DNA from: Actinomycetota bacterium
GTDB taxonomy: Bacteria > Actinomycetota > Actinomycetes > S36-B12 > FW305-bin1
Assembly: GCA_004297305.1 (NCBI GenBank)
Contig: SCTR01000007.1
Coordinates: 357,586-421,585 of the forward strand
Reading direction: 5' to 3'
DNA: 64,000 nt
Shown here: in pieces, positions 45,198 to 53,132 of the stretch
How the letters are laid out: every line of letters begins with the position of its first letter
Position numbering within the stretch: the first letter of the stretch is position 1
Program-made: the position numbers and the translations under genes
The notes under the pieces: generated by a model
Told to the model about the DNA's origin: nothing
Seen by the model: only the letters and a program-made list of their open reading frames with translations
The model's database searches: none

Positions 45198-46328
45198 TCA
45201 GGCCACCGCGCCCGCGGCGCGCAGCGCCGCGATCTGCTCCGGCGTACGGCCCAGCTCGTCCAGCAGCGCGTCGGAGTCCGCACCAGCCTTGGCCGGCGGG
45301 CGGACGATCTCGCCTGGCGTACGACTCAGCCGCGGGGCGACGGACCCTTGCAGCAGCCCGCCCACCTCGGTGAACGTGCCCCGCGCCGCGTTGTGGGGGT
45401 GCTGCGGCGCCTCGGCCATCGACAGGACGGGCGCGAAGCAGGCATCGGCGCCTTCCAGCAGGCGGACCCATTCGTCGCGAGGCTTGGTGGCGAACAGTTC
45501 GGTCAGCCGTTCGCGGACCGCCGGGTCCTGCGACAGGTCGTGCTGGTCGGCGGGGTCGATGTCGTCCAGCCCGAGCGCCGCCAGCAGGCGGGCATAGAAC
45601 ACCGGCTCGATGGACCCGACGGACACGTACTCGCCGTCCGAGCAGCGGTACACGTCGTAGAAGTGACGTCCGGAGTCGACCAGGTTCGTGCCGCGCGTCA
45701 GCGACCAGCGGCCGAGGCTGTAGTTACTGGTGAACGTCGTCATCAGCAGGGCGACACCGTCGACGATGGCCGCGTCGACAACCTGGCCGGTCCCGGATCG
45801 CGCCGATTCGAACAGCGCCGCGAGCATGCCGAACGCGAGCATCATGCCGCCGCCGCCGAAGTCGCCGACGAACGCCAGCGGGATCTCCGGCGGCCCGTCC
45901 TTGCGACCGATGGCGGCCAACGCTCCGGTCAGCGCGATGTAGTTCAGGTCGTGCCCGGCGGACTTGGCGTAGGGCCCGGTCTGTCCCCACCCGGTCATTC
46001 GGCCGTACACCAGCCGGGGGTTGCGTTCCAGGCACACGTCGGGACCCAGGCCCAATCGCTCCATGGCGCCGGGACGGAATCCCTCCAGCAGCCCATCGGC
46101 CGACGCGACCAGCTCCAGCGCGACCTCCGTGGCCTCCGGTTTCTTCAAGTCAAGGGCGATTGACCGTCGGTTGCGGCCGAGGACGTCGGGCTGCCCCGGG
46201 CCCACCGCCTCGGCCCGGTCGATCCGGATCACCTCGGCACCCATGTCACTCAGCAGCATCCCCGCGAAGGGCACGGGGCCCAGTCCCCGGAACTCCACGA
46301 TGCGCAGACCTTCCAGCGGCCCCGGCAT
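45198..46328 (-). CDS. Class III CoA transferase / alpha-methylacyl-CoA racemase-like
   Basis: 376 residues. MPGPLEGLRIVEFRGLGPVPFAGMLLSDMGAEVIRIDRAE is the typical CaiB/BaiF start, and DLLEGFRPG-like ADGLLEGFRPGAMERLGLG and YGRMTGWGQTGPYAKSAGHDLNYIALTG match the racemase (Amacr/Mcr) branch. GHDLNYIALTGAL is where the racemase His and Asp lie. It may epimerise 2-methylacyl-CoA, as in branched or sterol side-chain breakdown, or transfer CoA. The ATG at 46328 is very near AAGGGGAG. It is divergent from the LuxC-like gene and shares the palindrome-rich 416-bp spacer. Confidence 0.88.
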   Translation of the reverse strand: MPGPLEGLRIVEFRGLGPVPFAGMLLSDMGAEVIRIDRAEAVGPGQPDVLGRNRRSIALDLKKPEATEVALELVASADGLLEGFRPGAMERLGLGPDVCLERNPRLVYGRMTGWGQTGPYAKSAGHDLNYIALTGALAAIGRKDGPPEIPLAFVGDFGGGGMMLAFGMLAALFESARSGTGQVVDAAIVDGVALLMTTFTSNYSLGRWSLTRGTNLVDSGRHFYDVYRCSDGEYVSVGSIEPVFYARLLAALGLDDIDPADQHDLSQDPAVRERLTELFATKPRDEWVRLLEGADACFAPVLSMAEAPQHPHNAARGTFTEVGGLLQGSVAPRLSRTPGEIVRPPAKAGADSDALLDELGRTPEQIAALRAAGAVA

Positions 46329-46369
46329 GACTCCCCTTTCAGCGTCCGGCAGCCTCGGCTGCTTCCGGC

Positions 46370-46397
46370 AGCGAGCGGACCGCGCGGTCCGCTCGCT
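46370..46397. promoter_or_regulatory. 28-bp perfect palindrome
   Basis: Arms AGCGAGCGGACCGC and GCGGTCCGCTCGCT meet without a gap at 46383/46384. It lies 42 bp upstream of the minus-strand CoA transferase start. It may be an operator for a dimeric regulator, or fold as a hairpin in RNA. Confidence 0.6.
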
Positions 46398-46555
46398 CGG
46401 TCGAAATCCACCTGTCGCCGTGGCGATCCCGGGCGATCAACCAGGTCGATCGTGCGGCGTCGTGGTGACCCGCGGCCGGCCGGCCGGTGTGCCGGCCATA
46501 CCGCCGGAAACCGGTCGGAGAGCGTCAACATAGGGCACCGTCGGTGGCCTGGGAA

Positions 46556-46603
46556 GGCTTCGAAAGTTCAAAGTCCTCAGCTGTAGACTTTGCTGCCGAA
46601 GCC
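46556..46603 (+). promoter_or_regulatory. Nested inverted repeats with -10 box upstream of the LuxC-like gene
   Basis: Outer arms GGCTTCG (46556-46562) and CGAAGCC (46597-46603) enclose CAAAGTC (46569-46575) and GACTTTG (46586-46592). The centre holds CAGCTG. TAGACT at 46584-46589 fits TANNNT. A regulator bound here would cover the promoter of the reductase operon. No other gene is seen in the 416-bp spacer. Confidence 0.6.
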
Positions 46604-46744
46604 ACGTAGGATCCGCTCCACGAGCCATGCGCGTCCCGGCTCGCCGCGCCTCTTCGCCGATCCGTTCCGTGCTCGGATCACACATTCGATATCAGGGTCC
46701 ACCACTCGACTTTCCTCAGCCGGCTCCGTCCCCGAGGGGTTCAC

Positions 46745-48145
46745 ATGTCTGGTTCGGTCACATCGCAGGTCGTCGCTATCCCCCACGTGGTCAAGGGCCA
46801 AGTCCAGCTCGACGCGACAGTCGAGTACGGCGCCGCCGATGGCGAGCGTTTCGCGACGCCGGCCATCGACCTGGACAGCCTGGTCTGGTCGCGGACCGAG
46901 CCGCTGCCGCTGTCCGAGGTACCGGTCGCCGAGATCATCGACCTGCTGGTGGCCACCGGCGAGCAGCTGCAGAAGGACCCCAACGGCCACGTGGCCGAGG
47001 CGCTGGAGAACCTGGTCCGGACCAGCCCGTACGAGCGTCGGATCCTCGAGAACGCCTACGAGGACCTGCACCTGCTGATGACCGGTGACCGCCTCTGGGC
47101 GCAACTCAACGGAGAGCTCGGCGGCGCGGACATCGTCGACGGCTGGCGCCGACTGGAAGGCGCCGGGCTCTCCGGTGCGATCCGGGCATACCCGACGCGG
47201 ATCGTCCACGTGCTGGCGGGCAACGCGCCGCCGGTGGCGGCCATGACGGTGATCCGCGGCGCCCTGGTCAAGGGCGTGCACCTGCTGAAGATGCCGTCCA
47301 ACGACCTGCTGACCGCGACCGCGATCCTGCGGGCGATGGGCGAGGTCGCGCCGGATCACCCGATCGTGCAGTCGTTCTCGGCGGTGTACTGGCGTGGTGG
47401 CGACACCAGCGTCGAAAGCGTGCTGTTCCGGCCGCAGTTCTTCGACAAGCTCGTCGCCTGGGGCGGCGACTCGGCGATCCGCAACGCCGCGAAGTTCCTC
47501 GGCCCAGGTCTGGAACTGATCTCCTTCGACCCGAAGAACTCGATCTCGCTGATCGGTCGCGAAGCGCTCGAGTCGCCGGAGACGATGGCCGACGCCGCCG
47601 AACGCGCCGCCATCGCCGCGACGCCGTGGAACCAGGAGGCGTGCGCCTCCAGCCGCTACCAGTTCATCGAAGGCGACGTCGAGGATGTCGACCGGTTCTG
47701 CGAGTTGCTGCAGGTGGCGCTCGGCAAGGACCGCCGGTACACCTCGGCCGTCGTACCTCCGCTGCCGTCCAACGTCAACGAAGAGGTCGAGGCACTGCGG
47801 TCCCTCGAACCGCTGTACCGGGTCTTCGGCTCGGGCAACGGTCGCGGCCTGGTCGTGCGGTCCGACGAGCCGGTCGAGTTCTTCCCCTCGAACAAGACCG
47901 TCAACGTCGTGATGGTGCCGAAGCTCGAGGACGCGGTGAAGTACGTCGGTGTCGCCACCCAGACGGTGGGCATCTACCCGATCGAGCGCAAGGAAGGGCT
48001 GCGCAACATCCTCGCGTCGGCCGGGGTGCAGCGGACCAACCCGCTCGGCACCACGGCCGGGATGATCCCTGGCGGTCCCCACGACGGCTTCAACCCGCTG
48101 CAGCGCTTCGTCAAGTGGGTGGCCGACGAAGACGAGAACGGCTAG
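46745..48145 (+). CDS. LuxC-type acyl-CoA reductase
   Basis: 466 residues from ATG 46745 with GAGGGG 5 nt upstream. The C-terminal two-thirds belong to the LuxC family, aldehyde dehydrogenase-like enzymes that reduce acyl groups to aldehydes with NADPH. VHVLAGNAPPVAAMTVIRGALVKG corresponds to the cofactor-binding region, and Cys300 in WNQEACASSRYQF is the expected acyl-accepting nucleophile. In luminous bacteria LuxC works with LuxE; a LuxE-like protein is coded 62 bp downstream. No fatty acid transferase LuxD is present. The product is predicted to be an aldehyde; chain type unknown. Confidence 0.85.
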   Translation: MSGSVTSQVVAIPHVVKGQVQLDATVEYGAADGERFATPAIDLDSLVWSRTEPLPLSEVPVAEIIDLLVATGEQLQKDPNGHVAEALENLVRTSPYERRILENAYEDLHLLMTGDRLWAQLNGELGGADIVDGWRRLEGAGLSGAIRAYPTRIVHVLAGNAPPVAAMTVIRGALVKGVHLLKMPSNDLLTATAILRAMGEVAPDHPIVQSFSAVYWRGGDTSVESVLFRPQFFDKLVAWGGDSAIRNAAKFLGPGLELISFDPKNSISLIGREALESPETMADAAERAAIAATPWNQEACASSRYQFIEGDVEDVDRFCELLQVALGKDRRYTSAVVPPLPSNVNEEVEALRSLEPLYRVFGSGNGRGLVVRSDEPVEFFPSNKTVNVVMVPKLEDAVKYVGVATQTVGIYPIERKEGLRNILASAGVQRTNPLGTTAGMIPGGPHDGFNPLQRFVKWVADEDENG

Positions 48146-48207
48146 CCGACCGCACGGGGCCGTCGGCCCGGTTTGCCGCCCGCACACGCCATTCCACCGG
48201 TAGGGAG

Positions 48208-49557
48208 TTGATCAAGATTTCTGCTCTGGACTCGCTTCTCGAGCTGGTCGACCGCGACGATCCGTTCGCCGAGAACGGCGAGGAGATCGCGCAACTGCGG
48301 CTGCAGGCGATTTCCGACCGGTTCGAGGAGCACCGGGAGAAGATCCCGGTGCTGGCCCGTCGCGCGGCCGACGGCGGTGTCGACGCCATCCGCAGCCGCG
48401 CCGACGTCGTCCCGCTGCTGTTCTCCCACACGACGTACAAGAGCTACCCGGAGACCTTCGTCCGACAGGGCCGCTGGGACCGGATGACGACCTGGCTGAA
48501 GACCTTGTCGGCCGTCGACGGCGACGAGGTGAACGTCGAGGGCGTGAAGGACGTCGACGACTGGCTCGACCGGCTCGCCGACGCCGGCCACTTCATCGTG
48601 GCGTCGAGCGGGACGACCGGGAAGAGCTCGTTCCTGGACAACAGCGCCAAGGACATCGAGCGCATCCAGTACATCCCGCAGAAGACCTTCGCCTGGCCGC
48701 GCCAGATCCCCCACGACAACAGCCGGATGCTGGTCAGCATGGGCCGCACCGTCAAGGGCCGGTTCCGGGGCTACTACAACCACATCGGCCGCACGAAGTA
48801 CCTGGCCAAGCCGGACGCGAGCTACTCGATCGACGAGGCCGCGCCCCTGGCTGAACTGAGCCGGCTCGCCGCGCTCCGCGCCGCGATCGGGGCGGGGACG
48901 GCCACCCCGAGCGACGTCCAGGAGTACGAGGGCCTCAGCCGCGGTGCCGACGAGCGGCTGTTCGCCTCGCTCGGCCGGCTTGCCGAGATCATCGTGGAGC
49001 GGCACGACGAGCCCATGCTGATCATGGGCCTGTGGCCCTACGCCTACCAGATGGTGGAAGTCGCCCGGAAGCGCGGCTGGGAGAGCGCCAACGCGCATCC
49101 GGACACCGTTCTGGGCCTGGGAGGCGGGACCAAGGGAGTCGCGCTGCCGCCCGACTACCGCGAGCAGGTCATGAAGTGGTTCGCGCCGGCTCGGCAGTGC
49201 GACCAGTACGGCATGTCGGAGATGTCGGGCTTCGCGCTCATGTGCGAGGCGGGTTTCTACCACTGGCCGGCGTGGATCGAACTGCTCATGGTCGACGAGA
49301 GCGGCGAGAAGCTGCTTCCCAACGAAGGCAAGGTCACCGGCCGGGTGGCGCTGTTCGACCCGGTGTACGAGGGTCACTGGGGCGCATTGGCCACCGGCGA
49401 CCTCGCCAACGTCGATTTCGGCAGGTGTGCCTGCGGGCGCCCCGGTCCGACCGTTGAGGACAACGTGACCCGGTACGGCGCGGGCTCGGCCGCCGGCGAC
49501 GACAAGCTCACCTGCGCGGCCTCGGTGGACGCCTACATCCGTGAGGCGATCAACTGA
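48208..49557 (+). CDS. LuxE/PaaK-type acyl-activating enzyme
   Basis: 449 residues. The nucleotide-binding loop is ASSGTTGKSSFLD, and later DQYGMSEMSG and GALATGDLANVDFGRCACGRPGPTVED match the LuxE acyl-protein synthetase and CapK/PaaK adenylate-forming branch. It should activate a carboxylic acid as acyl-AMP and pass it to a thiol, giving LuxC its substrate. TTG 48208 is assumed, but the GGGAG site is right next to it, so the true start may be a few codons later (an ATT at 48217 would fit the spacing). It begins the tight run of four genes to 51504. Confidence 0.82.
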   Translation: MIKISALDSLLELVDRDDPFAENGEEIAQLRLQAISDRFEEHREKIPVLARRAADGGVDAIRSRADVVPLLFSHTTYKSYPETFVRQGRWDRMTTWLKTLSAVDGDEVNVEGVKDVDDWLDRLADAGHFIVASSGTTGKSSFLDNSAKDIERIQYIPQKTFAWPRQIPHDNSRMLVSMGRTVKGRFRGYYNHIGRTKYLAKPDASYSIDEAAPLAELSRLAALRAAIGAGTATPSDVQEYEGLSRGADERLFASLGRLAEIIVERHDEPMLIMGLWPYAYQMVEVARKRGWESANAHPDTVLGLGGGTKGVALPPDYREQVMKWFAPARQCDQYGMSEMSGFALMCEAGFYHWPAWIELLMVDESGEKLLPNEGKVTGRVALFDPVYEGHWGALATGDLANVDFGRCACGRPGPTVEDNVTRYGAGSAAGDDKLTCAASVDAYIREAIN

Positions 49558-49562
49558 CCGCG

Positions 49563-49943
49563 GTGACGCCGGCCGACACCGCGACGTCGGTGCCGGCCGG
49601 CGAGAGCGCGGCCAGTTCGCAGACCGACCGCATCGTCATCCTCGACGAGGTCCGGGTACGCGCTGGTACCGCTGACGCCTGGATCGACCGCTGGCGGACC
49701 GACTATCTGCCCGCAGCACGCGGCCGAGGCCTGCGGCTGCGGGGACTCTGGACGGCTTCGACCGAGGACGCCGACGTGGAGGTTGTCGTGGTGCAGTGGT
49801 CCGTCGACCGGGTCGGCCGCTATTGGGCGGCTCGGTGGCTGGCCACCGACGACCCTGCCGTCACTGCCTTCTGGCAGTGGACGGACGCCACGGTGCTGCG
49901 CCGCGCCCGCCAGGTGTTCGCTGCCCGCGAGCTGCCCGCGTGA
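49563..49943 (+). CDS. Small alpha/beta-barrel-like protein (NIPSNAP/EthD-like)
   Basis: 126 residues from GTG 49563, 5 bp after the LuxE-like stop. A 20-residue polar tail precedes a ferredoxin-like domain: RIVILDEVRVRAGTADAWIDRWRTDYLPAAR, GLRLRGLWTAST, VEVVVVQWSVD and a Trp-rich helix WAARWLATDDPAVTAFWQW. The pattern fits dimeric alpha/beta-barrel proteins that bind or modify hydrophobic ligands. Its stop overlaps the next start (GTGA). Family placement is by pattern only. Confidence 0.65.
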   Translation: MTPADTATSVPAGESAASSQTDRIVILDEVRVRAGTADAWIDRWRTDYLPAARGRGLRLRGLWTASTEDADVEVVVVQWSVDRVGRYWAARWLATDDPAVTAFWQWTDATVLRRARQVFAARELPA

Positions 49944-50581
49944 GCCGCTGGCTGATCGTCGGCAGGTCGGCCGACGTCGAGGACGCCAGGATCGACAGCT
50001 GGCTCGGTGCGGTCACCGCGCTGCCGACCAGCGCTGACGGTGTGCGCAGTGTGGCCGCGCGCCCGCTGCCGGACAGCCGCGGGCCGGCTGACCTCGTCTG
50101 GGACCTGACCCTGCCCGACGGTGCCGCGCCGCACGACATCCCCGCGGTGAGCGAGCTGCTGCAGCAGGCGCCGGTACGCGCCGAGTTGGACGTCGTGCCG
50201 CTGCAGGTCGTCGCCTCGCGACCCGATCCCTTCAGCGGCCCGCGGATCAAGCGTGCGCTGCAGATCCGCGTCCGCAAGGGCGTCGGCGCCGCCGAGCTCG
50301 CGACGTTCGAGGGCTCGCTGTGCGGCATGCCGCCGCGGATCCCGGCGATCCGGGGATGGGCCTTGTCGCGTACCGACCCGGCGGTCGCCGGCGGCTTCAC
50401 GCACTGCTGGGAGCAGGAGTTCGCCGAGGAGGGCCAGTTCCGGCCCTATATGGCGCACTCGTACCACTGGACCGGGGTCGAACGCTGGTTCGATCCGGAG
50501 ATTCCCGGCTGCATCGTGGAAGAACTCGCGCACTACATCTACCCCGTGCCGGGCCCGGTCCTGCCTGAGGACGCTGGCTGA
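49940..50581 (+). CDS. Dabb-like (stress-responsive alpha/beta-barrel) protein
   Basis: 213 residues from GTG 49940, overlapping the previous gene by 4 nt. The N-terminal half is a ferredoxin-like unit; the C-terminal half (about 108-210) reads RIKRALQIRVRKGVGAAELA, then WALSRTDPAVAGGFTHCWEQEF, PYMAHSYHWTGVERWFDPE and AHYIYPVP, close to the Dabb family. Such proteins include ligand-binding and cyclase-like members. Together with the preceding gene there are three related half-barrels. The conserved His and Trp may line a pocket. Role in the pathway is unknown. Confidence 0.68.
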   Translation: MSRWLIVGRSADVEDARIDSWLGAVTALPTSADGVRSVAARPLPDSRGPADLVWDLTLPDGAAPHDIPAVSELLQQAPVRAELDVVPLQVVASRPDPFSGPRIKRALQIRVRKGVGAAELATFEGSLCGMPPRIPAIRGWALSRTDPAVAGGFTHCWEQEFAEEGQFRPYMAHSYHWTGVERWFDPEIPGCIVEELAHYIYPVPGPVLPEDAG

Positions 50582-50649
50582 CCGACACCACGCGGTCGGT
50601 CGGCGTCGCCGATCGACTGACCCCTGCAGGACCACCACGAAGGGCTCGG

Positions 50650-50655
50650 TAGGTT
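50650..50655 (+). promoter_or_regulatory. -10 box of leaderless LLM gene
   Basis: TAGGTT ends 6 nt before ATG 50662. The gene can thus be transcribed independently of the genes upstream. Confidence 0.5.
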
Positions 50656-50661
50656 CCGCCC

Positions 50662-51504
50662 ATGGATATCGGCCTCGTCGCTTTCATCACCGACTACGGG
50701 ATCTCGTCCACCGAGCTGGCTCAGGCGGCGGAGAGTCGCGGCTTCGAGTCGCTGTTCCTCACCGAGCACACCCACATCCCCGCTGCGCGGGAGACGCCGT
50801 ACGCCGACGGCCGGGAACTGCCCACGGAGTACTCGCACACCTTCGATCCGTTCGTGTCGCTGGCCGCAGCTGCGGCGGTCACCGACCGGATCAAGCTCGG
50901 CACGGGAATCTGCCTGGTCTCCGAACGCGACCCGATCGTGCTGGCCAAGGAGGTCGCCAGTCTCGACCAGCTGTCCGGCGGGCGCGTGCTGTTCGGAGTG
51001 GGCGCCGGCTGGAACAAGGAAGAGATGCGCAATCACGGCGTCGACCCCGCGCGCCGCTGGACAGTGACCGGAGAACGGATCAAGGCAATGCAGGCCATCT
51101 GGTCGCAGGAGGAAGCGACCTACCACGGCGAGTACGTCGACTTCGATCGGATCTGGTCCTGGCCGAAGCCGGCGCAAACGCCGTGGGCGCCGGTCCTGGT
51201 GTCCGGTGGTGGCCGTGGCGCCCTCGATCGCGTCCTGGAGTACGGCGACGGCTGGCTGCCGATCTACGGCGAGGTCCGTGACCGACTGCCGGAGATGATC
51301 ACCACGCTGCGGGAGGGTGCGGCCGAACGCGGTCGCCCGGCCCCCTCGGTCACCGTCTACTGGGCACCTCGGGAGGTCGAGGTGCTCAGCGAACTGGCCG
51401 CTGCCGGCGTGGACCGCGTGCTGCTGCGCGTGCCGGTCGGTACCGCCGACGTCGTGCTGCCGCGACTGGACAGCTACGCCCCCTTGTTCGACGCCGTCGG
51501 CTAG
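50662..51504 (+). CDS. Luciferase-like (LLM) F420-dependent oxidoreductase
   Basis: 280 residues. TIM-barrel protein of the bacterial luciferase superfamily, F420 branch: FESLFLTEHTHIP, VTDRIKLGTGICLVSERDPIVLAKEVASLDQLSGGRVLFGVGAGWN is the diagnostic block, then APVLVSGGGRGALDRVLEYGDGWLP. Such enzymes oxidise alcohols or reduce carbon-carbon double bonds with F420. The next to LuxC- and LuxE-like genes position suggests it acts on the same acyl or aldehyde compound. Cofactor choice (F420 rather than FMN) is from family resemblance. Confidence 0.87.
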   Translation: MDIGLVAFITDYGISSTELAQAAESRGFESLFLTEHTHIPAARETPYADGRELPTEYSHTFDPFVSLAAAAAVTDRIKLGTGICLVSERDPIVLAKEVASLDQLSGGRVLFGVGAGWNKEEMRNHGVDPARRWTVTGERIKAMQAIWSQEEATYHGEYVDFDRIWSWPKPAQTPWAPVLVSGGGRGALDRVLEYGDGWLPIYGEVRDRLPEMITTLREGAAERGRPAPSVTVYWAPREVEVLSELAAAGVDRVLLRVPVGTADVVLPRLDSYAPLFDAVG

Positions 51505-51603
51505 CCGCGGTCGGCCCGGACGGGATACAGCCAACGACAGCGGTATCGACTCGACAGCGGTACCGACCCGACGACAGCGCAGAACTCGACGAATGAGGTC
51601 ACG

Positions 51604-52302
51604 ATGACAGAGCAGGCCAAGGTCGCGATCGTCACCGGCGCCAGTTCCGGGATCGGTGCGAGCACGACGAACCGCCTGGTCCGCGACGGCTGGTCGGTGG
51701 TCGCGACGTCGCGGAGCGTGGACCGCCTGGCCGACTTGGCAAAGGCGCACGGCGAGCGGGTCCTGCCGGTCGCGTGTGACGTGACGGACTGGGACGGCAC
51801 GCAGGCCCTGGTGGCCGACGCGGTGAAGGCGTACGGACGGGTCGACGCGGTCGTGGCCAACGCCGGCTACATCGTCCAGGGCGACATCCGTACGGCGGAT
51901 CCGCGGCAGTGGCCGGACATGGTGCTGACCAATGTCGTGGGACCGGCGTACCTGGTTCGCGCGGCGCTGTCCGAACTGCAGGCGACGTCAGGCCGCGCCG
52001 TGCTGGTCGGCAGCGTCGGCGGCCTGCGGCACTCCGCCGGCAGCGTGTACAGCGCGACGAAGTGGGCGGTCACGGCCTTGGCGGAGAACCTGCGCCAGAC
52101 GCTCACGACCCTCGGGGTCGCCGTCACCCTGGTGTCGCCCGGGGTCACCAGGACCGGATTCTTCGACGAGTACCCGAACGGCGTACCGGAACTGTCGCTG
52201 AGCCCCGACGTGCTGGCGGACACGATCGCGTGGGCGCTGCAGCAGCCGCCCGGTGTCGAGATCAATACCGTGGCGGTGCGGCCCACCGGCGAACTGATGT
52301 AG
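51604..52302 (+). CDS. Short-chain dehydrogenase/reductase
   Basis: 232 residues. Classical SDR: cofactor motif TGASSGIG (about 12-19), NAG in VVANAGYIVQG, the Ser in VGSVGGLRHSAGSV and the YxxxK in YSATKWAV. It interconverts alcohols and ketones or aldehydes with NAD(P)H. ATG 51604 follows a leader with ACTCGAC repeats and GAGGTCACG. The gene lies 99 bp after the LLM gene on the same strand and likely completes the metabolic island; the following mntR has its own promoter. Confidence 0.88.
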   Translation: MTEQAKVAIVTGASSGIGASTTNRLVRDGWSVVATSRSVDRLADLAKAHGERVLPVACDVTDWDGTQALVADAVKAYGRVDAVVANAGYIVQGDIRTADPRQWPDMVLTNVVGPAYLVRAALSELQATSGRAVLVGSVGGLRHSAGSVYSATKWAVTALAENLRQTLTTLGVAVTLVSPGVTRTGFFDEYPNGVPELSLSPDVLADTIAWALQQPPGVEINTVAVRPTGELM

Positions 52303-52436
52303 TCCCAGCGATCTGACCCCCGCATCGGGCCTGCCCCGGTGGGACGGGACGGCGCGCGGACCGACGCGGCGAGGACGGCGCCGCCGGCTCCGGCGCCGGG
52401 ACCGTCCGACGGCACGGCCGGTCGTCCGAGGTCGGC

Positions 52437-52442
52437 TAATCT
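52437..52442 (+). promoter_or_regulatory. -10 box of leaderless mntR
   Basis: TAATCT ends 6 nt before GTG 52449. Confidence 0.5.
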
Positions 52443-52448
52443 CTCGGC

Positions 52449-53132
52449 GTGACCAAGGACGGCCTGAGCCCGGTCGCCGAGGACTACCTGCGGCTGATCT
52501 GGAAGGCCGAGGAACGCGCCGACGCGGCGATCACGACGAACCAGATCGCGACGATCCTCGCCGTGGCTCCGTCGTCGGTGTCCGGGAACCTCGCCCGGCT
52601 CGCCCGTGCCGGGCTGATCGAGCACGAGCCGTACGGGCGTATCTCGTTGAGCGAGTCGGGACGGCAGCGGGCCGTCGCGCTGGTGCGCCGGCACCGCATT
52701 ATCGAGACCTACCTCGTCGAACGCTTCGGCTACGGCTGGGACGAGGTCGACGCGGAAGCCGAGGTCCTCGAGCACGCGGTCTCCGATCGGCTGGTCGATC
52801 GCATGGACCAGGAGTTGGGGCATCCGACCCGCGACCCGCACGGCGATCCCATCCCGGGCGCGGACGGCACGGTGCACCGCAGCAGCACCACCCGGCTCAA
52901 CGACCTGCCGGTCGGGGCCGCCGCCCAGGTCGATCGGGTCTCGGATCACTCGCCGGAGCTGCTGCGCTACCTCGGCACACTGGGCATCGGCGTCGGCGCG
53001 GCAGTGACGATGCTCGCGCGGCGGCCGTTCGCCGACACGTACGCCGTCGGCGTCCAGGGCGCAGACGGCCACGCCGGCACCGTGGAACTGGCCGCGTCGG
53101 TGGCCGCGGCGATCCAGGTCACCCCGTCCTGA
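52449..53132 (+). CDS. mntR: DtxR-family manganese-type regulator MntR
   Basis: 227 residues: helix-turn-helix (1-70), dimer and metal domain (71-140), SH3-like domain (150-227). At the metal site, where iron-sensing DtxR has Cys102, this protein has Glu105 in EAEVLEH, with Glu108 and His109 following. This is the MntR-like ligand set, so manganese sensing is more likely than iron. The neighbouring gene is a cation exchanger with a manganese riboswitch, which supports the call. GTG 52449 is leaderless. The 3' ends of the two convergent genes overlap by 14 bp. Confidence 0.85.
   Translation: MTKDGLSPVAEDYLRLIWKAEERADAAITTNQIATILAVAPSSVSGNLARLARAGLIEHEPYGRISLSESGRQRAVALVRRHRIIETYLVERFGYGWDEVDAEAEVLEHAVSDRLVDRMDQELGHPTRDPHGDPIPGADGTVHRSSTTRLNDLPVGAAAQVDRVSDHSPELLRYLGTLGIGVGAAVTMLARRPFADTYAVGVQGADGHAGTVELAASVAAAIQVTPS

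Noticed and set aside
48208-51504. True bioluminescence (luxCDABE-like) operon
   Set aside because: No LuxD and no paired LuxA/LuxB subunits; the single LLM protein has the F420-type signature.
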